Assembly: GCA_963745765.1 (NCBI GenBank)
Contig: CAVUYQ010000025.1
Coordinates: forward strand, 62,001 to 126,000
Origin: Ww85 sp963745765
GTDB lineage: Bacteria > Desulfobacterota > Desulfobulbia > Desulfobulbales > Desulfocapsaceae
Length of the DNA: 64,000 bases
Direction of reading: 5' to 3'
The notes under the pieces are model-generated. The model saw only the letters and a program-made list of their open reading frames with translations, did no database searches and was not told where the DNA came from. A program made the translations under genes and the position numbers. Shown one piece after another: positions 53,374 through 62,880 of this stretch; position 1 is the first letter of the stretch; every line of letters begins with the position of its first letter.

Positions 53374-54066
53374 ATGAAAGATATCGCTCATACTGAAATA
53401 GAAAGGGTGTGTAATGCAATCTACCAGGCAATCTTTGAACGACGCCTGGAGCCCAACACCCGCCTGGTTGAATCTCAGTTGTCTGTCGCTCTGTCCACGA
53501 GCCGGGCTAACGCACGTCAGGCCTTGTTGCTTCTGGCGCAAAGAAAACTGGTCAAAATCGTTCCGAACAAAGGAGCTGTAGTTGCCGAGCCATCAAAGGC
53601 AGAGGCGGTTGAGGTCTTCGCTGCCCGCCGCTGCATTGAGCGAGAAATTATCCACTTGGTCTGCGACCGGTGTCAGGCGGGAGATTTTCAGAAGCTCAGG
53701 ACTCATCTGGACAAAGAGCAGCAGGCCCGGATAAACCATGATCATTTTGAATTGATCCGTGCTACCGGCAAGTTCCACTTGTTGCTCGCTGAAATTGCCG
53801 GCAACCAGGTGCTGCTTGATTTTCTTCAGCAATTGATTGCCCGCAGTTCTCTGATTCTTGAAAAGTTCGAATCCCACGGTAATCAAACCTGCCAGGAAGG
53901 GGATCATGCCGAACTGGTGCAGCTCATTGCAGAAGGAAAAGAAGAGAAGGCCCAGCAACTCATGGACCGGCATCTGATGACAATTGAGCAGGTACTCAAC
54001 TTTAAAAGAAAAATAAAGCCTAAGGATTTAAGTGAGGTGTTTGCTCCCTTTCTTGAGAGTCAATGA
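53374..54066 (+). CDS. GntR/FCD-family transcriptional regulator of the ureide genes
   Basis: A 230-residue regulator with an N-terminal GntR winged helix (IERVCNAIYQAIFERRLEPNTRLVESQLSVALSTSRANARQALLLLAQRKLVKIVPNKGAVVAEPS, residues 6-72). A helical FCD effector domain follows with potential metal-binding Asp/His residues in NHDHFELIRATGKFHLLLAEIAGN and GDHAELVQLIAEGKEEKAQQLMDRHL. It lies between allA and gcl. FCD proteins bind short palindromes such as TTGT-N2-ACAA, so it is the best candidate for the recurring operator. The inducer is probably an intermediate of the pathway. Confidence 0.92.
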   Translation: MKDIAHTEIERVCNAIYQAIFERRLEPNTRLVESQLSVALSTSRANARQALLLLAQRKLVKIVPNKGAVVAEPSKAEAVEVFAARRCIEREIIHLVCDRCQAGDFQKLRTHLDKEQQARINHDHFELIRATGKFHLLLAEIAGNQVLLDFLQQLIARSSLILEKFESHGNQTCQEGDHAELVQLIAEGKEEKAQQLMDRHLMTIEQVLNFKRKIKPKDLSEVFAPFLESQ

Positions 54067-54236
54067 GGCAAGGGCTCTTGATCCGAAACCTGGAATCAGT
54101 GCATGGGGCGTCCACAAAGATCATAGCCCACCGTTGACGCGTCCGTTGCGGACTCCTCTTGCAGGTGTTTCCTGAAGTCTTGGAATCCCTTTATTTTAAA
54201 TCGCTTCCTCTCCCCCGTCCATAATCCGACAGTCTC

Positions 54237-56039
54237 CTAGAAAACCGGTTTCTCAGGAACCCAGCCTTTCTCGGCAGAAAGGCTCTGGTCGAGACAGAGA
54301 ATTTCCTCGAATTCATTGATGCAGTTGAGTTCGGCTCCCATCGATATGTTGGTTACCGGTTCGAGGATGCATTCCACAACGACCGGTACCTGGTGTTTTT
54401 CCATCAGTTCTTCAGCCCGGGTGAACGCCTCCCGGAAGTCTTCAGGTTTGTGGACACGAATAGCCTTGCAGCCGAGTGCTTCTGCGAGAGCAACATGATC
54501 AACACCATAGCAGGCAATGGCATCGTCCTCATCCGAGACATTGATGTTATCAAAGCCAAGACTCACCTGGAACTCCATATCGAATCCCCGCTGTGACTGC
54601 CTGATCAGACCGAGGTAGGAATTGTTCACCAGGATGTGCATATACGGCAGTTTGTGCTGTGCACCCACGGCCAGCTCTTCCACGAGAAATTGAAAATCGT
54701 AGTCACCGGAGAGGGCGACAATCTTTTTATTCGGCAAGGCGGCCCGTACACCCAGTGCGGCAGGCATCGTCCAGCCGAGAGGTCCGGCTTGGGCAGCGTT
54801 GATCCAGTTTCTCGGGTTGTACACCTTCAGGAATTGAGCACCCGCGATCTGGGATAAACCGATGGTCGTGACATAGCAGGTATCGCGATCGAGCATTTCG
54901 TTCATTGCTTGATAAACGCGCTGCGGTTTCATCGGTACCTGGTTATAATCCGTTTTACGCAACATGCTGTGCTTGCGATGCTGGCATTCAGCCACCCACG
55001 CTGACCGATCAGCAAGCAGCCCTTCACTCTTGAGTTCTTCTGCGACTTCGATGAAGAGTTCCAATGCCGCTTTGGCGTCTGAAACGATCCCCAGATCGGG
55101 AGCGAAAATTCGGCCAATCTGGGTAGGCTCGATATCGACATGGATAAAGGTGCGACCCTCGGTATAGGTAGCGATGGAACCTGTATGCCGATTTGCCCAG
55201 CGGTTGCCGATGCCGAATACGAAATCAGATCTCAGGTAGGTTGCATTTCCAAAACGGTCGCTGGTTTGCAGGCCGACTTTGCCCTGCATCAGTGGATGAT
55301 CATCCGGAATCGCCCCCCATCCCATCAATGTCGGGATGACCGGAACGCCAGTCAGCTCGGCGAAGGAAACGAGAAGATCGGCAGCGTCGGCATTGAGGAT
55401 ACCCCCTCCCGCGACGATGAGTGGCCGTTGAGCGGCGTTGAGCATAGTCAGGGCCTTCTCTGCCTGCGAGCGCGTAGGCACCGGTTTGCTCGGCTTCAAC
55501 GGGACGTAATCGTCAGGTTCGAAATCGATTTCAGCCATCTGAACGTCAATCGGTAAATCTATCAGGACGGGTCCTGGCCGGTCTGAGCGCATCAAATAGA
55601 GCGCTTTTTGGAAAATACCCGGTAGTTGACCCGGTTCCAGAATCGTTATTGACATCTTAGTCAGCGGTTTCGCTATGGATTCAATATCTACGGCCTGGAA
55701 GTCCTCTTTTCGCAGTTTGTCGCACGGCGCCTGACCGGTGAGACAGAGAATTGGAATCGAATCGGCTGCAGCGGAGTAGAGGCCGGTAATCATGTCCGTT
55801 CCGCCCGGACCCGAGGTCCCGATACAGACGCCGATGTTGCCGGGGGCTGCCCGGGTGAAGCCTTCCGCCATGTGTGACGCTCCCTCGACATGACGGGCAA
55901 GGTAATGGCGGATGCCGCCAATCTTCTTCATGGCGGCGTAAAGTGGATTAATCGCTGCCCCGGGAACCCCGAAGGCAGTAACCAGGCCTTCCTTTATAAG
56001 GATATGAACCGCAGCTTCAATGGCTCTCATTTTCGGCAT
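54237..56039 (-). CDS. gcl: Glyoxylate carboligase (tartronate-semialdehyde synthase)
   Basis: A 600-residue thiamine-diphosphate enzyme. The usual catalytic Glu of this superfamily is Val at residue 51 (LARHVEGASHMAEGFTRA), the diagnostic feature of Gcl. Cofactor motifs include GTSGPGGTDMITGLYSA, and GDYDFQFLVEELAVGAQHKLPYMHILVNNSYLGLIRQSQ near residues 445-485. It condenses two glyoxylates to tartronate semialdehyde and CO2. It disposes of the glyoxylate made by AllA and is convergent with the GntR gene. The hydroxypyruvate isomerase and tartronate semialdehyde reductase genes were not seen here. Confidence 0.95.
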   Translation of the reverse strand: MPKMRAIEAAVHILIKEGLVTAFGVPGAAINPLYAAMKKIGGIRHYLARHVEGASHMAEGFTRAAPGNIGVCIGTSGPGGTDMITGLYSAAADSIPILCLTGQAPCDKLRKEDFQAVDIESIAKPLTKMSITILEPGQLPGIFQKALYLMRSDRPGPVLIDLPIDVQMAEIDFEPDDYVPLKPSKPVPTRSQAEKALTMLNAAQRPLIVAGGGILNADAADLLVSFAELTGVPVIPTLMGWGAIPDDHPLMQGKVGLQTSDRFGNATYLRSDFVFGIGNRWANRHTGSIATYTEGRTFIHVDIEPTQIGRIFAPDLGIVSDAKAALELFIEVAEELKSEGLLADRSAWVAECQHRKHSMLRKTDYNQVPMKPQRVYQAMNEMLDRDTCYVTTIGLSQIAGAQFLKVYNPRNWINAAQAGPLGWTMPAALGVRAALPNKKIVALSGDYDFQFLVEELAVGAQHKLPYMHILVNNSYLGLIRQSQRGFDMEFQVSLGFDNINVSDEDDAIACYGVDHVALAEALGCKAIRVHKPEDFREAFTRAEELMEKHQVPVVVECILEPVTNISMGAELNCINEFEEILCLDQSLSAEKGWVPEKPVF

Positions 56040-56790
56040 TGTTTTTTCCTCCCGTTTAAAAATATTCTCTGAGATGGTTCAGCTGAGTAATCGGTAAGAG
56101 CCGGTGCTCTTTTCTATAAATATAGGGTCACTACTGAATTTTTTGAGAAAAAACGAAGCATTTCATACCAGTAAAAATGACATGCCCTTGGAACCATTGT
56201 CTTGATTTGTGGTGACAAGACTCGCTGAGACAGAGACACACCAAAAATATAGGGATTGATCCATGAAAAACGATGACAGACAGTCGAGAAAATCAAAAAT
56301 AGTATCGATTTATTGGTAAGTCCAGATTTATAATATTTCATAATGTATTATATATATAGGTTTTAGCTGGTAAGACCAGATTAGATAGTTTGTCATAGTA
56401 TGTCAAAGAAAAAGATACTCCGCCGTCCGTTTTTCAAAAGGAACAGTTGGGCAGGTATCAGGTTTATTATCGTGCCGATCTCGTGTTAATCAGAAAACTT
56501 GATGGATACGGCTTGGCTTTCCCATACTTTCTCTTCTACCGTGAAAAGAAATCAAGCTTTGCGAGGTATATCATTGCTTACAGCCGGAAAGAGAGTGGCA
56601 GGGAGATGAGCTTGATCATTGTAGCGAAACTGCCAGGCAGACGAGGTAACATTGTCGAGGAATTCTGAGAATCTTTCTAAATAGTATACTCATTTTTGCT
56701 CGAAAATGGTATGCAGATGGGCAATAATGGTCTGCCTGACAGGAAATAACAAAGATGAACAATGTATCTCAATAATGTTTTAGATATACA
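56040..56790. other. 751-base region with no supported gene
   Basis: The stretch between gcl and the repeat at 56791 is AT-rich. A 73-codon frame at 56447-56668 starts at TTG without a ribosome site and has no recognisable fold. The gcl promoter should lie near 56040-56120, where a small hairpin (AAGAGC-CGGT-GCTCTT, 56096-56111) is the only structure noted. Confidence 0.4.
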
Positions 56791-56933
56791 GGGTACCTTG
56801 CAAAATTAGGGTTTTGGTTCAAAATCAAGGCGCGTGTGAAAATTTATCCGCAGGCATTTATATGAAATTCCGAGGATAAAATATTTGCACGCAACGCGGA
56901 GTTGGGGCAAAAAGACAATTTTTCAAGGTAGCC
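56791..56933. repeat. Dispersed ~140-bp intergenic element, copy 3
   Basis: Runs from GGGTACCTTGCAAAATT to ATTTTTCAAGGTAGCC. It has the same orientation as the copy at 23303 and the same central block GCAGGCATTTATATG-AAATTCCGAGGAT. It ends 45 bases before the asnS start, so the asnS promoter is inside or next to it. Confidence 0.7.
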
Positions 56934-56977
56934 TACATTTTTGCCGATAATAATACATTTGGGAATAATGCAAGGCT

Positions 56978-58336
56978 ATGCGAATAAATGAAATACTAAC
57001 AACCGGGGAAATCGGTTGCCAACTGACAATAAACGGCTGGGTGAGAACACGAAGAGATAGTGGTTCCCTGTCGTTTTTAGAGATTAATGATGGTTCCTCT
57101 CTTGCCAATCTCCAGATTATTGTCGAAGGGACAGTTGCCAACTATGCCGATGAAGTGAAGAAGCTGACTACCGGCTGTGCCGTTACCGTTTCCGGCAGGC
57201 TGGAGATATCGCCGGCCAAAGGTCAGGCGGTGGAACTCCATGCCGATGCCATACAGGTTGTCGGATGGGCGGACCCGGAACAATACCCGCTACAGAAAAA
57301 GAGACACTCGTTTGAGTTTTTAAGGGAAATTACTCATCTACGACCGAGAACCAACGCGCTTGGGGCAGTCGCCAGGGTAAGATCGCGACTCTCGTACAGT
57401 GTCCATACCTTTTTCCAGCAGCGAGGTTTTCTGCAAATCCATACTCCTATCATTACGACAAGTGATTGTGAAGGTGCCGGTGAAATGTTTATGGTTTCTG
57501 CCGGAAAAACCGACACTGCGCAGGAAGGCAATGATTTCTTTGGAAAGCCGGCCGGATTGACCGTCAGTGGGCAGCTGCAGGCTGAAGTCTATGCCTTGTC
57601 CCTGGGTGATGTTTATGCCTTCGGGCCAACCTTTCGAGCTGAAAACTCACATACAAGCAGGCATCTTTCAGAGTTCTGGATGATTGAGCCGGAAATGGCC
57701 TTTTGTGATTTGAACGGGAATATGCGAATTGCTGAGGATTTACTCAAGTATTTGCTTGCTGACGTTCTTGAAACCTGCCATGAAGATATGCTGCTTTTTG
57801 ATAACTATATCGAGAAAGGACTGATCGATAAACTGACATCCGTGTTGGAAAGTTCTTTCGGCCATATAACCTACTCAGAGGCGATAGAAGTTCTGCTCAA
57901 GGCAAAGAAAAAATTTGAGTTCCCGGTGAGTTGGGGCATTGACATGCAATCCGAGCACGAGAGATATCTGACCGAGGAAGTGTACGGAAAACCGCTCATT
58001 GTTACTGACTATCCTGCATCGTTTAAACCATTCTATATGCGGGTTAATGATGATAACAAGACGGTTGCCGCCATGGACATTCTCGTTCCCGGTATAGGTG
58101 AGATTGTCGGGGGAAGTCAGCGGGAAGAGCGCTATGATGTTCTCTATAAGCGCATGCTGGAGGCCAATATCGATGTCCGGGAGTATGCCTGGTACCTGGA
58201 CTTGAGAAAATTTGGTTCTGTTCCTCATTCAGGTTTCGGTTTGGGGTTTGAGCGACTTGTGCAATATGTAACCGGAATGGCTAACATCAGGGAGGTTATA
58301 CCCTTTCCGAGAACTCCCGGTTTTGCACCATGCTGA
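56978..58336 (+). CDS. asnS: Asparaginyl-tRNA synthetase
   Basis: A 452-residue class II synthetase. The N-terminal OB-fold anticodon domain spans residues 1-100 (INGWVRTRRDSGSLSFLEINDGSSLANLQIIVEG). Motif 1 is near FLQIHTPIITTSDCEGAGEMFMV, motif 2 at VYAFGPTFRAENSHTSRHLSEFWMIEPEMAF, and motif 3 at GFGLGFERLVQYVTGMANIREVIPFPRTPG. The insert CEGAGEMF and absence of the AspRS LP/LK motif support asparagine. It is slightly shorter than most AsnS (about 465). It charges tRNA-Asn in the cytoplasm. Confidence 0.95.
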   Translation: MRINEILTTGEIGCQLTINGWVRTRRDSGSLSFLEINDGSSLANLQIIVEGTVANYADEVKKLTTGCAVTVSGRLEISPAKGQAVELHADAIQVVGWADPEQYPLQKKRHSFEFLREITHLRPRTNALGAVARVRSRLSYSVHTFFQQRGFLQIHTPIITTSDCEGAGEMFMVSAGKTDTAQEGNDFFGKPAGLTVSGQLQAEVYALSLGDVYAFGPTFRAENSHTSRHLSEFWMIEPEMAFCDLNGNMRIAEDLLKYLLADVLETCHEDMLLFDNYIEKGLIDKLTSVLESSFGHITYSEAIEVLLKAKKKFEFPVSWGIDMQSEHERYLTEEVYGKPLIVTDYPASFKPFYMRVNDDNKTVAAMDILVPGIGEIVGGSQREERYDVLYKRMLEANIDVREYAWYLDLRKFGSVPHSGFGLGFERLVQYVTGMANIREVIPFPRTPGFAPC

Positions 58337-58426
58337 TAAGGTGGATCTCTTGTATTTGAGATACCTGCCATGTAGTGTGAAATCTTGAAATCATTATCAC
58401 AACAGGAAGAATAGTGAGGAAGTGCC

Positions 58427-59344
58427 ATGAAACGCGATTTTCTACATGTTACCGATTTTACTGCAGAGGAAATTCACGAATCCTTTGCTCTGGCAAAGGA
58501 GGTCAAAGCCCGTTTTAAAAAACGGGAGAATTACAAACCATTCAAAGATCATACCATGGCTATGATTTTTGCCAAGCCATCCGCCCGTACCCGTATCTCC
58601 TTTGAAACGGGATTTTATCGTCTGGGCGGGCATGCCATTTATCTTGGACCGTCGGATATCTCCATCGGCAAGCGCGAGGCAGTCAAGGATATTGCCCGGG
58701 TTGTCGGGCGCTATAACGATGTGATCATGGCCCGACTCTTTTCCCACGAGCATGTGCTGGAACTCGCCGAGCACGCCCCGGTACCGGTGGTTAACGGATT
58801 GACTGATTACAACCATCCCTGTCAAATCATGGCGGATATGTTTACCATCCTGGAACATCGCGGTCACCTCGATGATCTGAAAGTGGTCTATGTGGGTGAT
58901 GGTAACAATATCGTCCATTCCTGGCTGCGGATGGCTCAACGCCTTCCCTTCCACTTTGTTTGTGCCTGCCCGGTCGGTTACCAGCCCGACGCCAGAACCT
59001 TCTCAGATGCCCGGCAGGCGGGTCTCTCCGAGGTTGAGATCAGCCATGATCCGAAAACTGCCGTCCAGGGTGCGGACATTATCTATACGGATGTCTGGGC
59101 CTCCATGGGCCAGAAAGAGGAAGCTGAGCAACGCAAGATTAAATTCCAGGGGTTTCAGATCGATGATGAACTTATGGCCGCCACCGGCAAAGAAAGCCTG
59201 TTCATGCACTGTCTGCCGGCAGAGCGCGGCGTTGAGACCACTGACTCGGTGATTGAGTCCCGGGCATCGATTGTTTTCGATGAGGCGGAAAACCGCATGC
59301 ATGCCCAGAATGCCATCTTATTGAAAATATGCGGGAAAATCTGA
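58427..59344 (+). CDS. argF: Ornithine carbamoyltransferase
   Basis: A 305-residue transcarbamoylase. Carbamoyl-phosphate site S52-A-R-T-R56 (KPSARTRISFETG), H130-P-C-Q133, the ornithine-binding DVWASMGQKEE and H261-C-L-P264-A-E-R-G are the ornithine-type forms. It makes citrulline in arginine synthesis. It starts 90 bases after asnS and is followed 75 bases later by pyrB. The ASMGQ/HCLPA set separates it clearly from the ureide-linked paralogue at 50269. Confidence 0.93.
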   Translation: MKRDFLHVTDFTAEEIHESFALAKEVKARFKKRENYKPFKDHTMAMIFAKPSARTRISFETGFYRLGGHAIYLGPSDISIGKREAVKDIARVVGRYNDVIMARLFSHEHVLELAEHAPVPVVNGLTDYNHPCQIMADMFTILEHRGHLDDLKVVYVGDGNNIVHSWLRMAQRLPFHFVCACPVGYQPDARTFSDARQAGLSEVEISHDPKTAVQGADIIYTDVWASMGQKEEAEQRKIKFQGFQIDDELMAATGKESLFMHCLPAERGVETTDSVIESRASIVFDEAENRMHAQNAILLKICGKI

Positions 59345-59419
59345 TGGCCGGCACAGGCAGCAAATGCGCACAGATCATTTCGTCCGAATCAAAAGACAAA
59401 ATTAATAAGGAGAACGACC

Positions 59420-60358
59420 ATGAAGGCCTTTACTCTGGAACACATCGTTGAGTCCCAGCAATTCGATCGAGACCTGTTGGAATTGGTTTTCCAAACGGCT
59501 AACCTGATGAAGACGGACTTGCGTGGAGAGCGGAAATTTGCCAAGTCTCTGGATGGTCAAATCATGGCTTCCCTCTTCTATGAACCCTCGACCCGTACCC
59601 GTTTTTCCTTTGAACATGCCATGCTGCGATTGGGAGGATCAGTGGTTACCACGGAAAATGCCCGGGAATTTTCCAGCGCGTCAAAAGGGGAAAGTCTTGC
59701 CGACTCCACCCGGATTATGAATGGTTACTCGGATGTTATCGTCATGCGCCATAATGAGGCAGGCAGTGCCGCTCGCGCCGCTGAAATATCAACCATCCCG
59801 GTAATCAATGCCGGCGACGGCGCCGGTCAGCACCCCACCCAGGCATTGCTTGACATGTATACCATCGTGGATGCCTTTCCCGAAATGAAAAATCTGAAGA
59901 TCGCCATGGTTGGAGATCTGCGTTATGGGCGGACGGTACGCTCCCTGTGCTACTTGCTGACCAAGTACGAAGATGTGGAAATCATTTTCGTTTCACCGCC
60001 GGTTTGTAAAATGGAGGGAGACATCAAGGCCTATCTGGATAAATACCAGATCTCCTGGCGAGAGGAAACAGCTCTGGCAGACGTCGTTCCGAAGGTGGAT
60101 TGCATTTACATGACCCGCGTTCAGAAGGAACGCTTTCATGCTATTGAGGATTACCAGGCAGCTGCCAGTAAATACATCCTCACCGCGGAACTGGTGCAAA
60201 CGATGAAGCCGGACGCAATTATCATGCACCCCCTGCCCCGGGTAGACGAAATCCCGAAAGAGGTAGACGGCGATGCACGGGCCCGCTATTTTGAGCAGGC
60301 AGAAAACGGTTTGTACATTCGCATGGCCCTGCTTTACCTGTTGTTGGCAAAAGATTAA
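59420..60358 (+). CDS. pyrB: Aspartate carbamoyltransferase catalytic subunit
   Basis: A 312-residue transcarbamoylase with S57-T-R-T-R61 (EPSTRTRFSFE), the 80s-loop Ser/Lys in SSASKGESLADS, H138-P-T-Q, and H270-P-L-P-R274-V-D-E-I, all diagnostic for aspartate transcarbamoylase. It makes carbamoyl aspartate in pyrimidine synthesis. The regulatory chain gene pyrI is not found next to it. A GC-rich hairpin follows the stop. Confidence 0.94.
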   Translation: MKAFTLEHIVESQQFDRDLLELVFQTANLMKTDLRGERKFAKSLDGQIMASLFYEPSTRTRFSFEHAMLRLGGSVVTTENAREFSSASKGESLADSTRIMNGYSDVIVMRHNEAGSAARAAEISTIPVINAGDGAGQHPTQALLDMYTIVDAFPEMKNLKIAMVGDLRYGRTVRSLCYLLTKYEDVEIIFVSPPVCKMEGDIKAYLDKYQISWREETALADVVPKVDCIYMTRVQKERFHAIEDYQAAASKYILTAELVQTMKPDAIIMHPLPRVDEIPKEVDGDARARYFEQAENGLYIRMALLYLLLAKD

Positions 60359-60413
60359 ACATCCATCTGCGGCTGGGCTGATATGAGCTGACCCTTAAAT
60401 CAGGGAAATTATC

Positions 60414-60444
60414 AGAGCGCAGAGCTACTGCGGCTGCGCTCTGG
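60414..60444 (+). terminator. Hairpin downstream of pyrB
   Basis: CAGAGCGCAG (60414-60423) pairs with CTGCGCTCTG (60435-60444), 10 bp around an 11-base loop, followed by GTTTCT. It lies 55 bases after pyrB and 24 before the transporter gene, so termination would separate the two. Confidence 0.45.
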
Positions 60445-60468
60445 TTTCTACCCATCATCAGGGTTTTA

Positions 60469-61413
60469 ATGAACAAAACAAGATCAGCCGTCCTGCTGCC
60501 CGTAACAGCCATGCTGTTGTTCTGGGCTCTGACACCCATTTCCATCGCCTGGATAAAGAACGATTTTTCACTGATTTTTCAGATCTGGCTGCGCTATATC
60601 TGTTCAACAGCCGCTCTCTGGTTCTTTCTCCTGATACGGAAAACAGTGCGTTCCGACCTCGAAATATTCATGAAGAAAAGAGGGTACTTTTTGGAAAGGC
60701 TGTCGATAATAGCCTTCTGTACGATCATGTTTCAGCTGTTATATACCTGGTGTTTTTTTCTGATTCCTCCCGGATTCGGCATACTTCTCTATCAGTCACA
60801 GGTCATTTTCGCGGTTATCCTCGGCATGCTCTTTTTCAAAACAGAACGGCAGCTGATAGAAAAACCGGGAACGGTCCTCGGCATAGTCATGGCCCTTGCT
60901 GGTGCCGCCCTGGTCATCATTTTTCAGAATCACGGCTTTTCTATTGTCCTGAATACGGGCATCCTGCTCGCACTCGGTGGAGCATTGTGCTGGTCGTTCG
61001 TCGGAGTGACGGTGAAGAAATGGATAGGCGACCAACTGTCGCCTCTTTTTACGGTCACTATCGTGTTTACCCTGGTAACGATCCTGCTGACACCTGCATT
61101 GTTCCTGTCCGGTCCGCAGATAACAGGAAATCCCGGACTGATGAAATGGTCGGTGCTGGTAGGTTCCGGTCTGCTTGGCATTGCCGGCGGGCAGGGGCTT
61201 TTCTACTATTTGCTTCCCATTCTCGGCATTATAACGGCATCATCTGTGCAGCTTCTTGTACCTTTTTTCACCGGTGTTTTCTCTTTTCTGCTTTTTGGAG
61301 AACGTATAACATTCCTTCAACTCATCGGAGGTCTTCTCCTTCTTGGCGGCTGCCGCATTGTACTCCTGCAGAAACAGAAGTTTCTGGTCAATAGTGATAC
61401 CGGTTCACCGTAA
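60469..61413 (+). CDS. EamA/DMT-superfamily transporter
   Basis: A 314-residue membrane protein with ten predicted helices in two EamA repeats. The first repeat runs from AVLLPVTAMLLFWALTPISIAWIKNDFSLIFQIWLRYICS, and the second from GILLALGGALCWSFVGVTVKKWIGD to the GERITFLQLIGGLLLLGG motif near the end. Members export or import small metabolites such as amino acids; the substrate is unknown. Confidence 0.9.
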   Translation: MNKTRSAVLLPVTAMLLFWALTPISIAWIKNDFSLIFQIWLRYICSTAALWFFLLIRKTVRSDLEIFMKKRGYFLERLSIIAFCTIMFQLLYTWCFFLIPPGFGILLYQSQVIFAVILGMLFFKTERQLIEKPGTVLGIVMALAGAALVIIFQNHGFSIVLNTGILLALGGALCWSFVGVTVKKWIGDQLSPLFTVTIVFTLVTILLTPALFLSGPQITGNPGLMKWSVLVGSGLLGIAGGQGLFYYLLPILGIITASSVQLLVPFFTGVFSFLLFGERITFLQLIGGLLLLGGCRIVLLQKQKFLVNSDTGSP

Positions 61414-61475
61414 GTCACTCCTGCAGCTTTACACCGGGTGATTTCCGCTTCACATTTGCGGGCAGAGTTCTTAAT

Positions 61476-62328
61476 TTAGCCAAGCTCAAATGAAGTCACG
61501 CCAAACACTCTGTTTAACGGTGTGTCAGGATAATTTCTCCTATACATCCGGGCGGTTTCAAAAACAACTTTCATATTATTGTGCTCGGCTAATTCGACAG
61601 CTGCTCGATTGACTTCTGGAGTATCAAGGTAAACTGGTTCAGCTGAATCGATTCCTGATTTCAGAGATAGAAAAAGTACTTCGGCCAATTCCGGTTTGTC
61701 AGCAAAAAGAGGGCCTATTTTGTAACCGGTATGGCATTTGCGAATGACGCCATACCCGGCGAGTTTTCCATTTTCCATAATACCGAGGCCGTTGCCGCCA
61801 GTCTGATTAACCCAGGATTTTATGAATTGTGTCCGGTTATCCGGAAAAAAAGGTCGATCATAGGAATCAAGAGTTTCAAATGCTAAGGAGGAAAGCTTTA
61901 TAATTTCTGGATGATCCGGGATGTTTTTCGCCGCCGTAGCCCTCATAGCGTATATTGCGATAGGCCAATTTGAAACCTGATTTTTTATAGTTGTTTTGCT
62001 GGGCTACAACGCCATCAAGACCAACGTTACGACCTTCAAGATATTTTAACCCTGCGTTCCATATCTGAATGCCGTATCCTTTTCCACGATATTCCGGTTT
62101 AACAATGTAGAATCCGAGAAAACCAAAAGACTCGCCGTATTTGACGACAGAGATAACGGCAATTGGTTCATCGTTCAAAAGCCCAATGAAAAAACCACTC
62201 GGATCAGCGGAGTAAAAACACTCCGCATCGCGAATGCCGGGATTCCAGCCTTCCTGCGCTGACCATTCAATAGCAAGATCAACTTCTTTGCGGGTCATTG
62301 TCCTGATTATGTAGTTATTATTTTGCAT
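61476..62328 (-). pseudogene. Two-domain GNAT acetyltransferase, interrupted by one +1 frame break
   Basis: The first frame, from the ATG at 62328, holds a GNAT domain: EWSAQEGWNPGIRDAECFYSADPSGFFIGLLNDEPIAVISVVKYGESFGFLGFYIVKPEYRGKGYG. After RYEGYGG it loses frame at about 61923-61931, next to an A5 run. The second frame gives the C-terminal domain usually fused to it (PDHPEIIKLSSLAFETLDSYDRPFFPDNRTQFIKSWVNQ, GYKIGPLFADKPELAEVLFLSL). The joined protein of about 283 residues has the normal size. One extra base explains the break; a homopolymer sequencing error is plausible. Confidence 0.82.
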
Positions 62329-62454
62329 AGTAAACACAAGAATTTATCGCCTGTTGCCGGCTGCCATTAAGTCAATCGGACCTCGTTGTTTGCGGCTCCG
62401 GTTGCCGTCTGGTTGGAAAATTTTTATCCATTGTATTTCACCATATATTGACCA

Positions 62455-62880
62455 TCATTTTCTCCCGAATGTTGCTTTAAGACCATTTATAAATTCTTCT
62501 TTTTCACTTTGCGGGAGTTTGGTTTGAGGTCTTGGTAATGTATAAATCCAAGGAGGCATATCTCCTTCCTCATATTCATGTGCAGCGTCATTACCTTTAT
62601 TTCTTTCTTGAACATTCCACATGGAAACATTTAGTTTTTCACGACCTTCATCGACATCATTTTGAACCAGCCATGAAACAGGTGCAACATTGCTATAGAT
62701 TGGCCATGTTGTTTCATTACTATGACAATCACCGCATAGTTTGAAAAATGTTGTTCTCGTTTTTGGCTTATCCCATTGAGGTTCTGAAATACTTTTGGGA
62801 TTAGTATGGTCTTTTCCATAAGGTACAAACTGAATTCCAATAAATAAAATTATGATTATCCCAAGTATCTTAAGTTTCAT
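62455..62880 (-). CDS. Haem-binding-domain protein (c-type, single CxxCH)
   Basis: About 141 residues from the second of two ATG codons, which has better spacing to GGGAGG. An N-terminal helix (KILGIIIILFIGIQFVP) anchors or exports it. The single haem motif C-G-D-C-H follows in TRTTFFKLCGDCHSNETTWPIYSNVAPVSWLVQNDVDEGREKLNVSMW, typical of the small haem_bd family. It would be a periplasmic c-type haem protein; its partner is unknown. Confidence 0.87.
   Translation of the reverse strand: MKLKILGIIIILFIGIQFVPYGKDHTNPKSISEPQWDKPKTRTTFFKLCGDCHSNETTWPIYSNVAPVSWLVQNDVDEGREKLNVSMWNVQERNKGNDAAHEYEEGDMPPWIYTLPRPQTKLPQSEKEEFINGLKATFGRK

Noticed and set aside
56447..56668. A 73-codon plus-strand frame upstream of asnS
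   Set aside because: TTG start, no ribosome site and no family resemblance; probably chance in an AT-rich gap.
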